From assembly GCF_030285665.1 (NCBI RefSeq), contig NZ_CP127295.1, positions 3,534,001 through 3,598,000 of the forward strand: a DNA stretch of 64,000 bases, given 5' to 3'. Positions 27,042 to 36,200 of the stretch are shown here, in pieces (position 1 is the first letter of the stretch; each line of letters starts with the position of its first letter). A program made the position numbers and the translations under genes. The notes under the pieces were generated by a model. It was not told where the DNA came from and did no database searches. It saw only the letters and a list, made by a program, of their open reading frames with translations. Origin of the DNA: Amycolatopsis mongoliensis (GTDB lineage Bacteria; Actinomycetota; Actinomycetes; Mycobacteriales; Pseudonocardiaceae).

Positions 27042-27676
27042 GCGACGACGACATCGCCGAACGCCCCGACGATCAGGACCGGCCGGAGCCGCGGTCGCTG
27101 GACGAGCTCAATGAGGCGGTCGCCGGGCTGGAGACGGTCACTACGGCGCTGGGACGCCAGATCGAGCAGGTGGCGGAGAAGCTCGGAGAGCTGATCGATG
27201 AGCCGGACAACGATCCGCGGCTGGCGCGGTGGCTGACGTTCCTGCCACCGGAGGCGGCGGAGGACAAGGCGCATCGCAAGGAAACACCGCTGTTCACGCT
27301 TGCGCATTTCGTGCAGTACTACAACGAGACCTACGTCGGCAATCCCGGGACCCGCTCGGTCGCCATTCCCGACTGCTGGCTAGACCATCCCGGCCTGGTC
27401 GCCGAGATCGCCACCCTCGCCTACACCTGGCGCGAAGCCCACCTGGGCAAGAGAGCCACGGTCCGCGATGCGCAGTACTGGCACGACCACTGGCGCCCTG
27501 GTTTTGCCGAGCGCATGGCCACCGAGTGGGTCCATCAACGCTGTCGCTCCGACGGCCACAAGACCGCCGGCGCACCGGCTCGTCCCGATCGGTTCACTCT
27601 GGACCATCGCGAACGGCAGGAACGGGCAGCTGCCCAGAGCAGCGACACGGAGCCGCACTCCGGGTCCGGTCGGTGA
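27038..27676 (+). CDS. DUF4913 family protein
   Basis: A 212-residue cytoplasmic protein. An acidic start and a coiled-coil-like helix (about 20-55) lead into the conserved tryptophan-rich region (DCWLDHPGLVAEIATLAYTW, then YWHDHWRP) that marks DUF4913. Proteins of this family sit beside the coupling protein in actinobacterial conjugation operons, but their role is not known. It overlaps the coupling protein stop and its own stop overlaps the next start, so it belongs to the same operon. Confidence 0.75.
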   Translation: MSDDDIAERPDDQDRPEPRSLDELNEAVAGLETVTTALGRQIEQVAEKLGELIDEPDNDPRLARWLTFLPPEAAEDKAHRKETPLFTLAHFVQYYNETYVGNPGTRSVAIPDCWLDHPGLVAEIATLAYTWREAHLGKRATVRDAQYWHDHWRPGFAERMATEWVHQRCRSDGHKTAGAPARPDRFTLDHRERQERAAAQSSDTEPHSGSGR

Positions 27677-28218
27677 TGACCGTGCCCGCGTGTCGACCGG
27701 CACGGGCACGTGCATCGGTCACCTGGTTCGCGCGTGTGTCGGTGATCGCGCTCTACATCGGCTGCGTGGTCGGCGCGAACTGGCTGGCAGAGGACCTCGG
27801 CGCGGTCGGCATCGGATTCGGGCTGCACGCCGCGGCCGCGGTGTACGTGGCGGGTCCGGTGCTGGTTGTGCGGGACTGGGTGCAACGCCTCGCCGGGCTG
27901 CGGGCGTCGCTGCTGGCTGTCGCCGCGGGCACGGTGCTCTCGTGCCTGGTTGCTGGCCCGGCCATCGCGACCGCGTCCGCGGTGTCCTTCGCCGTGAGCG
28001 AAGTGCTCGACGCAGCGGTGTATTCCGTCGTCGTCCGGCGGGGCGGTGTGGTCGTTGCGGTCCTATGCAGCGGGATGGTCGGGCTCGTCGTCGACTCGCT
28101 GCTGTTCCCGGCGATCGCGTTCGCCTGCTTGGCGCTGACGCCCGGTCATCTGCTGGGCAAGGCGTACGGCGTGCTCGCCGGCACGATCCTGACCGCTGTC
28201 GTCCGCCGCCGGCTATGA
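27676..28218 (+). CDS. VUT/YhhQ-family membrane transporter, probably for a 7-deazaguanine
   Basis: A 180-residue membrane protein with five or six helices. The first part (VVGANWLAEDLGAVGIGFGL, then YVAGPVLVVRDWVQ) is the VUT/YhhQ pattern in which an early Asn and a late Arg-Asp pair are conserved. YhhQ in Escherichia coli takes up preQ0 and preQ1, the precursors of queuosine and of deazaguanine DNA bases. The ATG overlaps the DUF4913 stop (TGATG), and the stop overlaps the start of the DpdA-like gene (ATGA). This tight pairing with a transglycosylase supports a base-uptake role better than sequence alone. Confidence 0.75.
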   Translation: MTVPACRPARARASVTWFARVSVIALYIGCVVGANWLAEDLGAVGIGFGLHAAAAVYVAGPVLVVRDWVQRLAGLRASLLAVAAGTVLSCLVAGPAIATASAVSFAVSEVLDAAVYSVVVRRGGVVVAVLCSGMVGLVVDSLLFPAIAFACLALTPGHLLGKAYGVLAGTILTAVVRRRL

Positions 28219-29504
28219 GGTTCCGATTCCTGCTTGGGACACATCGGCCGCATTGGCTGGCGCTGCTCGACGTGCCGCTGTTCGTGTCCGATCGGACGCT
28301 GCGCCGGTACAAGACGTTGCCAGTTGCGTCCTGTGATTGGGCCTGCGACTCCGGGGGTTTCAGCCAGCTTTCGCAGTGCGGGACGTGGGCGTGTGGGCCT
28401 CGCCCACGTGAGTACGCGGCCCGGATTCGGCGCTACCGCGACGAGATCGGCCGCCTGCTGTGGGCCGCACCGCAAGACCACATGGTAGAAAACACGATCC
28501 TTGCGCGCACGGGCCTCGACGTTGCGCAGCACCAAGAGCTGACGATCAGCAACTATCTGGAGCTGCAGTCCATCGACGCGGATCTGCCGTTCATCCCGGT
28601 GTTGCAAGGACAGTCCATCGAGGACTATCACCGCTGCGCTGACCGCTACGAGCAACGCGGAGTCGACCTCGCCACCGCTGCTCTCGTTGGTGTCGGCAGT
28701 ATTTGCCGGCGCCAGCACACCGCAGAAGTCGAGGGCATAGTGCGTTCACTCGCCCAGCGCGGCTATCGACTGCATGCCTTCGGCGCGAAGACTCTGGGCC
28801 TGGCCCGGTACGCGGACAACATCGTCAGCAGCGACTCGCTCGCCTGGTCCTTTGCCGCCCGGTGGGAGCCGCCACTGCCGGAATGTTGCGGCCACCGTCG
28901 GTGCAACAACTGCGTAAAGTTCGCGCTTCGCTGGCGTCGGAAGGTACTCCAGACGATCGAAACAGCCGGAACCAATACGACAACCACAGCGAAGCCCGAC
29001 AGCGTGAGTTATAGTGGCACCGTCCGGCACATCGTATTGGCAGCCGGAGTCACTGGAGGTTTTGCCATTATGGCACAGAAAGTTCTCGTGGAGATGGTCG
29101 ACGACATCGACGGCGGCGCGGCCAGCCAGACAGTCCCGTTCGCCCTGGACGGGGTGAGCTACGAGATCGACCTGTCCGACGACAACGCCGCCGCGCTACG
29201 CGATGAACTTGCCCGGTACGTCGCCGCCGGACGACGGATCGGCGGCCGTAAGGTGCGCCTGGCGGCTGGCGAGTCGGCTCAGTCGAAGAAGCCTGGCACA
29301 GCGGCCGCAGACCGTGAACGGTCACGACAGATCCGGGAGTGGGCCAACAACAACGGCTACACCGTTTCCGAACGTGGCCGTCTCTCCGGCGAGATCATCG
29401 AAGCATTTGAGGCGAACGACGGCCAGCCCATCGTCGCCGACGAACCCGCCCCGCCCGCGAGGAAGCGAGCGCCTCGCAAGAAGGTCGCGGCCGCGAGGAA
29501 GTAA
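28215..29504 (+). CDS. DpdA-like transglycosylase whose frame continues into Lsr2
   Basis: Residues 1 to about 248 form a TGT-fold protein like DpdA, which exchanges guanine in DNA for a 7-deazaguanine. Visible motifs are CDSGGFS (Asp45, equivalent to the DSGGFQ of TGT), FIPVLQG, LVGVGSICRR and SSDSLAW, which may hold the second catalytic Asp. A Cys-rich zinc site (CCGHRRCNNC, 224-233) follows. No stop codon closes the gene: after a Thr-rich linker the frame runs through the start of lsr2, giving a 429-residue frame. It may be a true fusion, or the enzyme may simply lack its own stop. It overlaps the VUT gene by 4 bp. No preQ0 synthesis genes are seen, so the host or medium must supply the base. 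Confidence 0.75.
   Translation: MRFRFLLGTHRPHWLALLDVPLFVSDRTLRRYKTLPVASCDWACDSGGFSQLSQCGTWACGPRPREYAARIRRYRDEIGRLLWAAPQDHMVENTILARTGLDVAQHQELTISNYLELQSIDADLPFIPVLQGQSIEDYHRCADRYEQRGVDLATAALVGVGSICRRQHTAEVEGIVRSLAQRGYRLHAFGAKTLGLARYADNIVSSDSLAWSFAARWEPPLPECCGHRRCNNCVKFALRWRRKVLQTIETAGTNTTTTAKPDSVSYSGTVRHIVLAAGVTGGFAIMAQKVLVEMVDDIDGGAASQTVPFALDGVSYEIDLSDDNAAALRDELARYVAAGRRIGGRKVRLAAGESAQSKKPGTAAADRERSRQIREWANNNGYTVSERGRLSGEIIEAFEANDGQPIVADEPAPPARKRAPRKKVAAARK
29070..29504 (+). CDS. lsr2: Lsr2 nucleoid-associated protein (internal start in the DpdA frame)
   Basis: A 144-residue H-NS-like silencer. The N-terminal dimerisation strand AQKVLVEMVDDIDGG is typical, and the C-terminal DNA-binding segment has IREWANNNGYTVSERGRLSG with the RGR motif that enters the minor groove of AT-rich DNA. 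A Lys/Ala-rich tail ends the protein. An own start is strongly indicated by GGAGG about 10 nt before ATG 29070, and TATAGT near 29010 could be a -10 box. Element-borne Lsr2 may silence incoming DNA or mimic the host protein. It lies in frame with the upstream DpdA-like gene, so both a free and a fused form are possible. Confidence 0.9.
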   Translation: MAQKVLVEMVDDIDGGAASQTVPFALDGVSYEIDLSDDNAAALRDELARYVAAGRRIGGRKVRLAAGESAQSKKPGTAAADRERSRQIREWANNNGYTVSERGRLSGEIIEAFEANDGQPIVADEPAPPARKRAPRKKVAAARK

Positions 29505-29526
29505 TGACAGCCATCTAGAAGTGATT

Positions 29527-29600
29527 GCGGCATAACGATGTCCGGCGAAGACGGCCACGCGCACGATTCATGGCTGCCTCGCCGGACATCGTTATGCCGC
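29527..29600. repeat. perfect 22-bp inverted repeat after lsr2
   Basis: The arms at 29527-29548 and 29579-29600 are exact reverse complements (beginning GCGGCATAACG) and enclose a 30-bp spacer. It lies 22 bp after the lsr2 stop and just outside the converging relaxase fragment, so it could serve as a bidirectional terminator. The length of perfect pairing is unusual for that, and an attachment or resolution site is an alternative. Confidence 0.65.
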
Positions 29601-29604
29601 CAAC

Positions 29605-30049
29605 TCAGTAGTCGAGTTCGCGGTGACTGCTTTCGCTGTAGCCGTGGTCGTGGTCGTCGACCAGTTCTTCCAGTTCGGTGCGTCGCGCGGCCGCGGCGGT
29701 GTCCGCGTCGGCTTCTGCTTCCTGTTCCTTTTCGGCGGCGAGTCCGGCGAAGAACCGTGCGGCATAGTCGTCGGCGGTGTCGCGCAGTGACTCTCGGATC
29801 AGCACGGCGTCCGATGCGGTGTCTTCGCGGCCAGGTGTGGTCATCAGGTGCGTCCAATGCCGAGTGGCGTCCCACGGTGCGTCGGCGCGAAGGTGACCCA
29901 CTGGCGCGCGCAGCATCGTCGGGGCGGGCACCGAAACGCACGATCCATGCCGGTTGCTCCTGTACGGCTCGATCTCGGAGTTGTTCGGTGCGTGCGGTGA
30001 TCTCCGCGTTCAGGGGCGCCGGCTGTTCCAACAAACTGTTCTGATGCAT
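29605..30049 (-). pseudogene. duplicated 3' fragment of the MobF relaxase gene
   Basis: The last 110 residues match the C-terminus of the full relaxase at 33250-38364, with almost the same ending (HDHGYSESSHRELDY versus HDHGYGESSHRGLSY) and a shared core YAARFFAGLAAEK. Upstream, in another frame, LNAEITARTEQLRD and QEQPAW also match, so an internal deletion and a frameshift separate the two parts. There is no start and the remainder of the 1704-residue protein is absent. It is a decayed partial duplicate, not a gene. Confidence 0.85.
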
Positions 30050-30355
30050 GTCGTGCGGGACTAGTTCCTCTCTGGTCGCCAGACCGGCACATGCGGCAGC
30101 TTCCCCGTGTTCGATACTGTCAGGTGTTCCATGTCGCCACTGCGCTGTCGTCGTCCGATGAGTCCAAGTCGCGCTACATGGTAGATAGGCTGAGGCCGCC
30201 TACGTCAAGGTAGGTAGATGGTCTCGGCATCAACTGACTCCCCAGATGTGTGTTGCGGTAAAGCCGCAGCGATCTTGCGGCTTTGTACCGAAGACAAAAC
30301 GTCCTGAGTCGACGCATTCTTCTGCTGTCCCTTTTGGCTGATGAAGGAGAGCAAG
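30050..30355. other. spacer upstream of the small secreted protein
   Basis: About 300 bp with lower GC than its surroundings and a short direct repeat of GTAGGTAGAT near 30210. No gene is seen; it probably carries the promoter of the following rightward genes. Confidence 0.35.
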
Positions 30356-30673
30356 TTGCAGAACGAAGGCGTCATCGTTCGGAGTGTGGTGGATGGGCCA
30401 GGAGGTGTATACCGTCGCAGGGCGGCGCTCGTGGCCCTGTTCGCCGGGGCGGGTGTCCTGGCCAGCTTGGTGAGCGGTCCGGTCGCCCAAGCTCGCGACT
30501 GCCAGAACGTGCCTCACGAGACGGTGACGGCGGGCGCCGCGGGTGCCGGTGCAGGTGCTCTGGTGGCCGGCCCGGTCGGCGCCCTTATCGGAGCGGGCGT
30601 CGGGGCGATCGGCAGCATGGTCGGTGGGTGTACCCAGGTCGTCAACGGCACCGCACACCCAGCAAAAAGGTAG
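30356..30673 (+). CDS. small exported glycine-zipper protein
   Basis: A 105-residue protein with a signal-like hydrophobic stretch (AALVALFAGAGVLASLVSG) ending QARDC, and a second glycine-rich hydrophobic segment (about 62-90, AGAAGAGAGALVAGPVGALI) resembling glycine-zipper membrane domains. Two cysteines flank this segment. The TTG at 30356 is chosen because AAGGAG lies 6 nt before it; an ATG 15 nt upstream would leave the Shine-Dalgarno sequence inside the gene. It precedes another exported protein and a two-component system. Function unknown. Confidence 0.55.
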   Translation: MQNEGVIVRSVVDGPGGVYRRRAALVALFAGAGVLASLVSGPVAQARDCQNVPHETVTAGAAGAGAGALVAGPVGALIGAGVGAIGSMVGGCTQVVNGTAHPAKR

Positions 30674-30751
30674 CTGCGGGCCGATGGCGGCGGAGTGTCT
30701 CCGGTCGCGTGCTGGCCGGAGGCGCGCCGCCATCCTGAAATGGAGACGGTC

Positions 30752-31327
30752 ATGTCCACAGAGCGCAAGAACGAATCAGCGCTGCGCGCACTGTGTCGTC
30801 GGGGCAAGGTCATTGCAGTGTCAATCGGCGCGACGACTCTGCTCGTCGCCGCATCCTGGCTGTTCCTGCTGCCTGCAGGTGCAGCTCCGGTGTCCGCGTG
30901 TTCCCTGCTGTCCGCCGACTACTTGGCGGGCTCCTTGGGTGCGCCCTCCTTCAAGGGCATCGCCGCGACCAGTTCGCAAGCGGGATCTGTGCATCATCGG
31001 TGCCTCTACAGCGGCGAACGCGGCGACCGTATCGTGGTGGTTCTCGAAGTTGCCGATTTCACACCTTCCGACGCCACTCCGGGCACCGTACTCGCTGACG
31101 TGACGCGCAGCAGTGGCCACCGCCAACCCGTGACCGGCCTCGGCGATTCTGCCGAGTTCGTCACAGACTTGGACGGGACGGCGAACGTTGCGCTGGCCAC
31201 CGCCGAACGCAGGGAAAGCGGTGTCCGGGTGCACGCTGTCGTTGTATCCCGAGACTACAACCCGACCGAGGAGAAACTCAAAGAAATCATCGAGCCGGTG
31301 CTGTCATCTTCGGACAGCAAGGGCTGA
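30752..31327 (+). CDS. exported protein, DUF3558-like
   Basis: A 191-residue protein with a membrane or signal segment (about 21-46, VIAVSIGATTLLVAASWLF) and an extracellular domain starting ACSLLSADYL, with a second Cys in HHRCLYSG. The Cys-Ser-Leu-Leu opening and spacing recall DUF3558 proteins of actinobacteria, which are cell-surface proteins of unknown role. The ATG at 30752 follows GGAGA. It lies just upstream of the response regulator gene, so it might be the sensor partner or target of that system, which is inference. Confidence 0.6.
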   Translation: MSTERKNESALRALCRRGKVIAVSIGATTLLVAASWLFLLPAGAAPVSACSLLSADYLAGSLGAPSFKGIAATSSQAGSVHHRCLYSGERGDRIVVVLEVADFTPSDATPGTVLADVTRSSGHRQPVTGLGDSAEFVTDLDGTANVALATAERRESGVRVHAVVVSRDYNPTEEKLKEIIEPVLSSSDSKG

Positions 31328-31429
31328 GGCGACGGTGTAACACGTGTCTCAATTATCGGACCCGCCGGTCGACAGCGGCGAATTAGGGCTTCTAATGGAG
31401 AAACGTCCGGCGTCCGAGAGGAAGAATCG

Positions 31430-32035
31430 GTGTCTGCTGTCGTTCGCGTCGTGCTGGTCGACGACCATCCCACGGTACGGGCCGGCCTCCGTGCCATCCT
31501 CGCTTCCGTCGATATCAGCGTCGTGGCGGATGTTGATTCGCTCGCGTATGCCCGCCGCGAGGTGGCTACGCTGCGCCCGGACGTCGTTCTGCTGGACGTG
31601 GGGTTGGGCTGCGAGTCCGGAATGAGTGTGGTGGCGGAATTCGCTGCCGAGTGCGGTGTGCTGGTTCACACCATGCACTCGGACTTGGCCCGGGAAGCGC
31701 TGTCCCGCGGCGCTTTGGGCTTCGTGACGAAGATCGCACCGGGTGAGGTGCTGGTGTCTGCGGTTCGTGCGGTTGCGGCCGGGCGTGGCTACCTCGATCC
31801 GGCCGTGGCGGCCGAACTCGCTGTGCGGCAGGAGCGACGACCGCTCAGCGTCCGGGAGCGTCAGGTCCTCGAGCTGCTGGCCGATGGTCTCACCAATCGT
31901 GAAGTAGCTGAAGCACTGTCGATCAGCGTCCGCACCGTGGAAAGTGTCAGGGCGAGTCTGCGCAACCGGCTGGGTTTGGTCGGACGAGCCGATCTCGTCG
32001 CTTATGCGCGCAAGGTAGACAAGGTCGGGACGTAA
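31430..32035 (+). CDS. NarL/LuxR-type response regulator
   Basis: A 201-residue two-domain regulator. The receiver has the acidic pair Asp11-Asp12, phosphoacceptor Asp56 in LLDVGLG, Thr81 and Lys101 in FVTKIAPG. The C-terminal LuxR-type HTH (about 138-185) contains LTNREVAEALSISVRTVESV. All switch residues are present, so it should be phosphorylated by the histidine kinase encoded 2 nt downstream. The start is GTG 31430 with GAGAGGAAG before it. Targets are unknown; the neighbouring exported genes are candidates. Confidence 0.9.
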   Translation: MSAVVRVVLVDDHPTVRAGLRAILASVDISVVADVDSLAYARREVATLRPDVVLLDVGLGCESGMSVVAEFAAECGVLVHTMHSDLAREALSRGALGFVTKIAPGEVLVSAVRAVAAGRGYLDPAVAAELAVRQERRPLSVRERQVLELLADGLTNREVAEALSISVRTVESVRASLRNRLGLVGRADLVAYARKVDKVGT

Positions 32036-32037
32036 CG

Positions 32038-33048
32038 ATGCGTAGCGCTGTCATCAGGTCAGTGTGCGTTGCCGGTATCGGCTTCGGCTCATTGACCGTG
32101 CTCGTGGATGCGGCCGTGCCAGCTCCTCTGCTCGCCGATCCCATAGCGGCGTTGTCGATCGCGTTCGGAGGCGGAGTGCTGGTCGCGTCGCTGCCAGGGA
32201 CTCGGTGGCTCCGCATGAGCACGGCGTTGATTGCCGTCGGGGCACTGATCCTCGGTGTCGGCTACCTGATCGACAAGACACTGCTCCCGGCGGCCCGCAA
32301 TGCGGCGTTCGTATTTCTAGGGTTGGCCGTGGCGTGCGCGGTACGCGGGTGGCCGGAGCTCGTTCGGCTGTTAGACCAGACCAAGGCAAGATCGGTCCTC
32401 CGATTCCAGAACTACCACGCCGCACGGATCGCCGACGAGCTGCACGACGAGGTACTGCAAGCGCTCGCCCTGACAAGCAGGCGGCTGGACAGCGCCGTTC
32501 GACGAGGAGACCGGGAATGCCTGGTCGCCGCGTCCCGCGCGGCAGTGGAGACACTCAGCGATCAGGCGACGATCCTGCGCGGGATCGTCAGCACGTTGCA
32601 CCCGGTGACATTGCGACACGTCGGGCTGGCGGAAGGAACCCGTGAACTTACCCGGCAGGTGGCCGCCGCGAACGGCCTGGTCATCAGCGTCGTTGCCGAT
32701 GATGCGACGGTCAACGGGCTGGATCCGGAAATTGCGACGGTGGTCTACCGGGTCGTCCAAGAGGCACTGAGGAACATCGTCAAGCACGCCGAGGCGAGCA
32801 CGGTGCGAGTACGGATGGCGTGTTATCGCTCCCACCTCGCAGTCACCGTCTCCGATGACGGCCGGGGTTGGTCCGGTTCGGCCGCGCGGGCGAAGCACTG
32901 CTACGGCCTGGCGAGTATGCGATGGTGGTGCGCGGCCTATGGTGGAGACCTGACCGCAGACAACTCTCCCGGGGGCGGCGCTCGGATACGGGCCACCTTC
33001 CAGACTCGTATCGCCGAGATACGACAGGGTGAGCCAGCTCGCAGCTGA
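32038..33048 (+). CDS. NarL-family sensor histidine kinase
   Basis: A 336-residue membrane kinase with about four N-terminal helices (residues 5-105) and no large extracellular domain. The phosphoacceptor box is DELHDEVLQ (His136, HisKA_3 type), and the ATPase domain has VVQEALRNIVKHA (N box) and VSDDGRGW (G1), followed by the glycine-rich GGDLTADNSPGGGARI. It starts 2 nt after the response regulator stop, so the two form one unit. The lack of an external sensor domain suggests that the membrane segments or a partner protein sense the signal. Confidence 0.9.
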   Translation: MRSAVIRSVCVAGIGFGSLTVLVDAAVPAPLLADPIAALSIAFGGGVLVASLPGTRWLRMSTALIAVGALILGVGYLIDKTLLPAARNAAFVFLGLAVACAVRGWPELVRLLDQTKARSVLRFQNYHAARIADELHDEVLQALALTSRRLDSAVRRGDRECLVAASRAAVETLSDQATILRGIVSTLHPVTLRHVGLAEGTRELTRQVAAANGLVISVVADDATVNGLDPEIATVVYRVVQEALRNIVKHAEASTVRVRMACYRSHLAVTVSDDGRGWSGSAARAKHCYGLASMRWWCAAYGGDLTADNSPGGGARIRATFQTRIAEIRQGEPARS

Positions 33049-33249
33049 CCGGACTCGGCTCGCCACCGAGCCTTCGCTCTCGTCGTGCTCTGCTGACTGG
33101 GAATGACATAGCAGGCGGACGCCGGCGGCGGTTCAAACAGCCCAGCCGCCGGTCCACTACGCAGCTGCAAGAAATCGGGAGAACCGAGGTGCTCAAGGGG
33201 CACCTGGAGAAATTAACTCTGGACTGTCGTCGAGATTCCTCTGCGTAAC

Positions 33250-36200
33250 TCAGTAGCTCAGCCCGCGGTGACTGCTTTCGCCGTAGCCGTGGTCGTGGCC
33301 GTCGACAAGTTCTTCTTCCAGTTCGGTGCGCGCCGCGTCCGCGGCGGTGTCCGCTTCTGCTGCCTCATCCTTTTCCGCGGCGAGTCCGGCGAAGAACCGT
33401 GCGGCGTAGGCGTCGGCGGCGTCGTGCAGTGACTCGCGGGTCAGCATCGCCTCCGATGCGGCGTCTTCGCGGTCAGGTGTGGTCATCAGGTGCCTCCATT
33501 GCAGGGTGATGTCCCGCCAGGCGTCGGCGCGAAGGTCGTTGCCGGGCGGTGGGTTGCCGATCGGGGAGGCAGCATCGGTGGTCGTGATGCCGTAGGTTTC
33601 ACGATACGCCGCAACAAGCCCAACAAGGTGCTCCCACTGCTGAGCGAGCGCAGTGTCGTCGGGGCGGGCACCGAAGTGTGCGAGCCACGCCGGTTGCTCC
33701 CGTACAGCTTGGTCTCGCAGCTGCCCTGTTCTCGCGGTGATCTCCGCGTTCAGGGTCGCCAGCCGTGCCAGCGAACCGTGAGGGTTCGCCGCGTGTGCGA
33801 GATCGGGTTGGGCCTGCCACGGTAGGGCGGAGTGGTGTCCGGCGCCGGCATCGTGCTGGCGCACGAGCGCGCCGACAAGCGCCACGCCGGTCTCGCGGGG
33901 ATCGGCGTGTTCGGCACCGGTCGTTGTCGCGGCGACCTGTCGGGCGGCGTCGGTGAGCGCGGTGTCGGGGTCGAGTCCGCGGGTGGCGCCGCCGGCGGCG
34001 TGGCGCCACACGATCCCCCACCTCTCCTCCGCCACGGCGGCGTCGGGCAGGTGCGCGGCGACGATCTGCCGCCAGCGCGCGATCTGCTCGTCTGTGGCGG
34101 GGGCGATCCGGGCGGGCGCGTCGTGGGTCCGGACGTGCTCGTTGACCCGCTTGGCGAGGACCGCGGCCGGGTCCTGGGCCCAACTGAACCCGCGGTCGTC
34201 GACCAGGTCGCGGACGATGCGTTCGGCCTGCCACCCTCGGTCCTGCGCGCGAGCCAGCACCGCCAACACGGCCGGTTCGGCGCCGGCGTTGACCGCGTCA
34301 GGGACGTAGCGGGCCAGCACATCGAGGTAGCGGTCCTCATCACCGTCACGAGCCAGCAATTCATAGCGACGAATGAGCACGTTCAACGGCTCGAGGACGA
34401 CGCGTTCCTCGACGTCATCGAACTCGGCGAACACCTCGTCCAGCTCGGCGGTGTGAGCCGTCGCGCGCGGCTGCGCGGGTGCGGACGGGGCTGGCGCGTG
34501 CAGCTGGCCGAAGGACTCCCAGCGCTCGCTCAGGCCGCGCCAGGCGTGTGCCCGCGCGCCGCGGCTGTCGGGCTTGGCGCCCAGCGGCGCCTCACCGCGG
34601 ATGCGGAACGTCTCGCGGTAGGCCGCGACCAAGCCGACCAGGTCGTCCCAGTCCTCGGCCGCGATCGGGTTGTCCGGGCGCGCCCCGAGCCCCGAGACCC
34701 ATTCGGGCTGGTCGCGGATCACGGTGGCACGCAGGTGCTCGACGCGGTCGGCGATCGCGTGATTCATCTCGTGCAGGTACTGAGCGTGCCCTGGGTGGTG
34801 GCGGACGTGGGCGAAGTCGGGTCGGGCCAGCCACGGAACGGCACGCACATGGGCCTCACCGCGCTCACCTCGGCGCTCCAGCTCGGCGGCCAACGCGGCG
34901 TCGGCGTAGCGGTCATCCGGCATCGGATCCGGCACCACTGGCCGCCCCGCAAGCTGATGCGCGACGGCGGTCACCGCTGCATCGATGTCGAACCCGACCG
35001 CCAACGCCCCGGCCGCGCGGACCCAGATCTTCTCCCATTCCGGGTCTTCGACGGCCACGTGCGGGGCGATCGCGTCGACGATGCCCCGCCACCGGGTCAC
35101 GTCGGCCGGCTGCGGTGGTGCGGTCGGTGAGGGCGGCCGGCGGCGTTCGAGGTGCTTTCGGATACGGGCCTGCAGGGCCGCGCCGGGGTTGTCGGCGTCG
35201 TCGAGGGACTGACGCCAGCGCATGACCGCGGCGACGAGCGGGTCGGGCTCCCAGCCGAGATCGTGGGCGTTGCGCAGCGTCTGGATGAGCGCCGGCTCAC
35301 TGTCGAGATCGACAGTGGAGGGAGCGTGGCAGGTGAGGATGGCGCGGTAGCGGTCCTCGTCGCGGTAGGTGGCGGTGTAGTTGTAGCGCAGCACCAGCGT
35401 GCCCATCGACACCGCCTCGTCCTGCGCCTCCCGCAGAGTCTCGGTCGCAGAGACCTCGGCCCCGGAGTGGTTCAGCACCCCTGTCAGCACCGACCGCGGG
35501 GACACCGGTTCCGGGGTCTCGCGGTGCCGGTCGATGACGTGGTGGTGGGTGACGACGTAGATGAAGTTGTGCAGCATGGCGCGGGTGATGCCGGGGTAGA
35601 ACTGCTCGCGCGTCATCGTCGGCGGGACCAAGAGGTGGGCGTTGCCGGTGCTGGTCATGCCCTGGACCCGGTTGATGGTGGCGGCGTAGGCGAGTTCGAC
35701 GTGGGCCTGGACATACCCGGCCGGCAGAGTGATTGCGGCTTTGTGGACGCGGTGCTGGACGGTGATTTTGCCGTTGGCGTGGACTTCGGTGACGGTCCAG
35801 ACGTCGCCGTTCTTGACGAAGTCCTTCCCACCGAACAGCGAGAGCAGGCGTTGGTTGTGCCGGGTGACGACCCAGTCCCCGACGCCGGCGTTGGTGGCGT
35901 CGTGCAGATCCACCTCCCGCCCGCGGTCGACCGCACCCCCAGCAAGTCGACGTTCCCGGGCGTCGATGTTCAGCGCGACGGTGTCCTCGTTGGTCGGCAC
36001 GATCAGCAACGACTGCACACCGGCGTCGAGATCGGCCTGCCACTGCGACCGCGCGGCATCACGCATCGTCTCGAGCGACCCGTCCGAGACTCGGCCGTGC
36101 TCGAAGTAGTACTCGAGCCCTTTGGGGTTCCACGCGCGGATCTGCAACGACGCCGCGGCTTGCTCTTTACGGTCTGCGCCGCGGAACCGAACGATCTCCC

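Noticed and set aside
29605..29931. Small leftward protein gene
   Set aside because: It matches the last part of the relaxase and lacks its own start, so it is recorded as a duplicated fragment.
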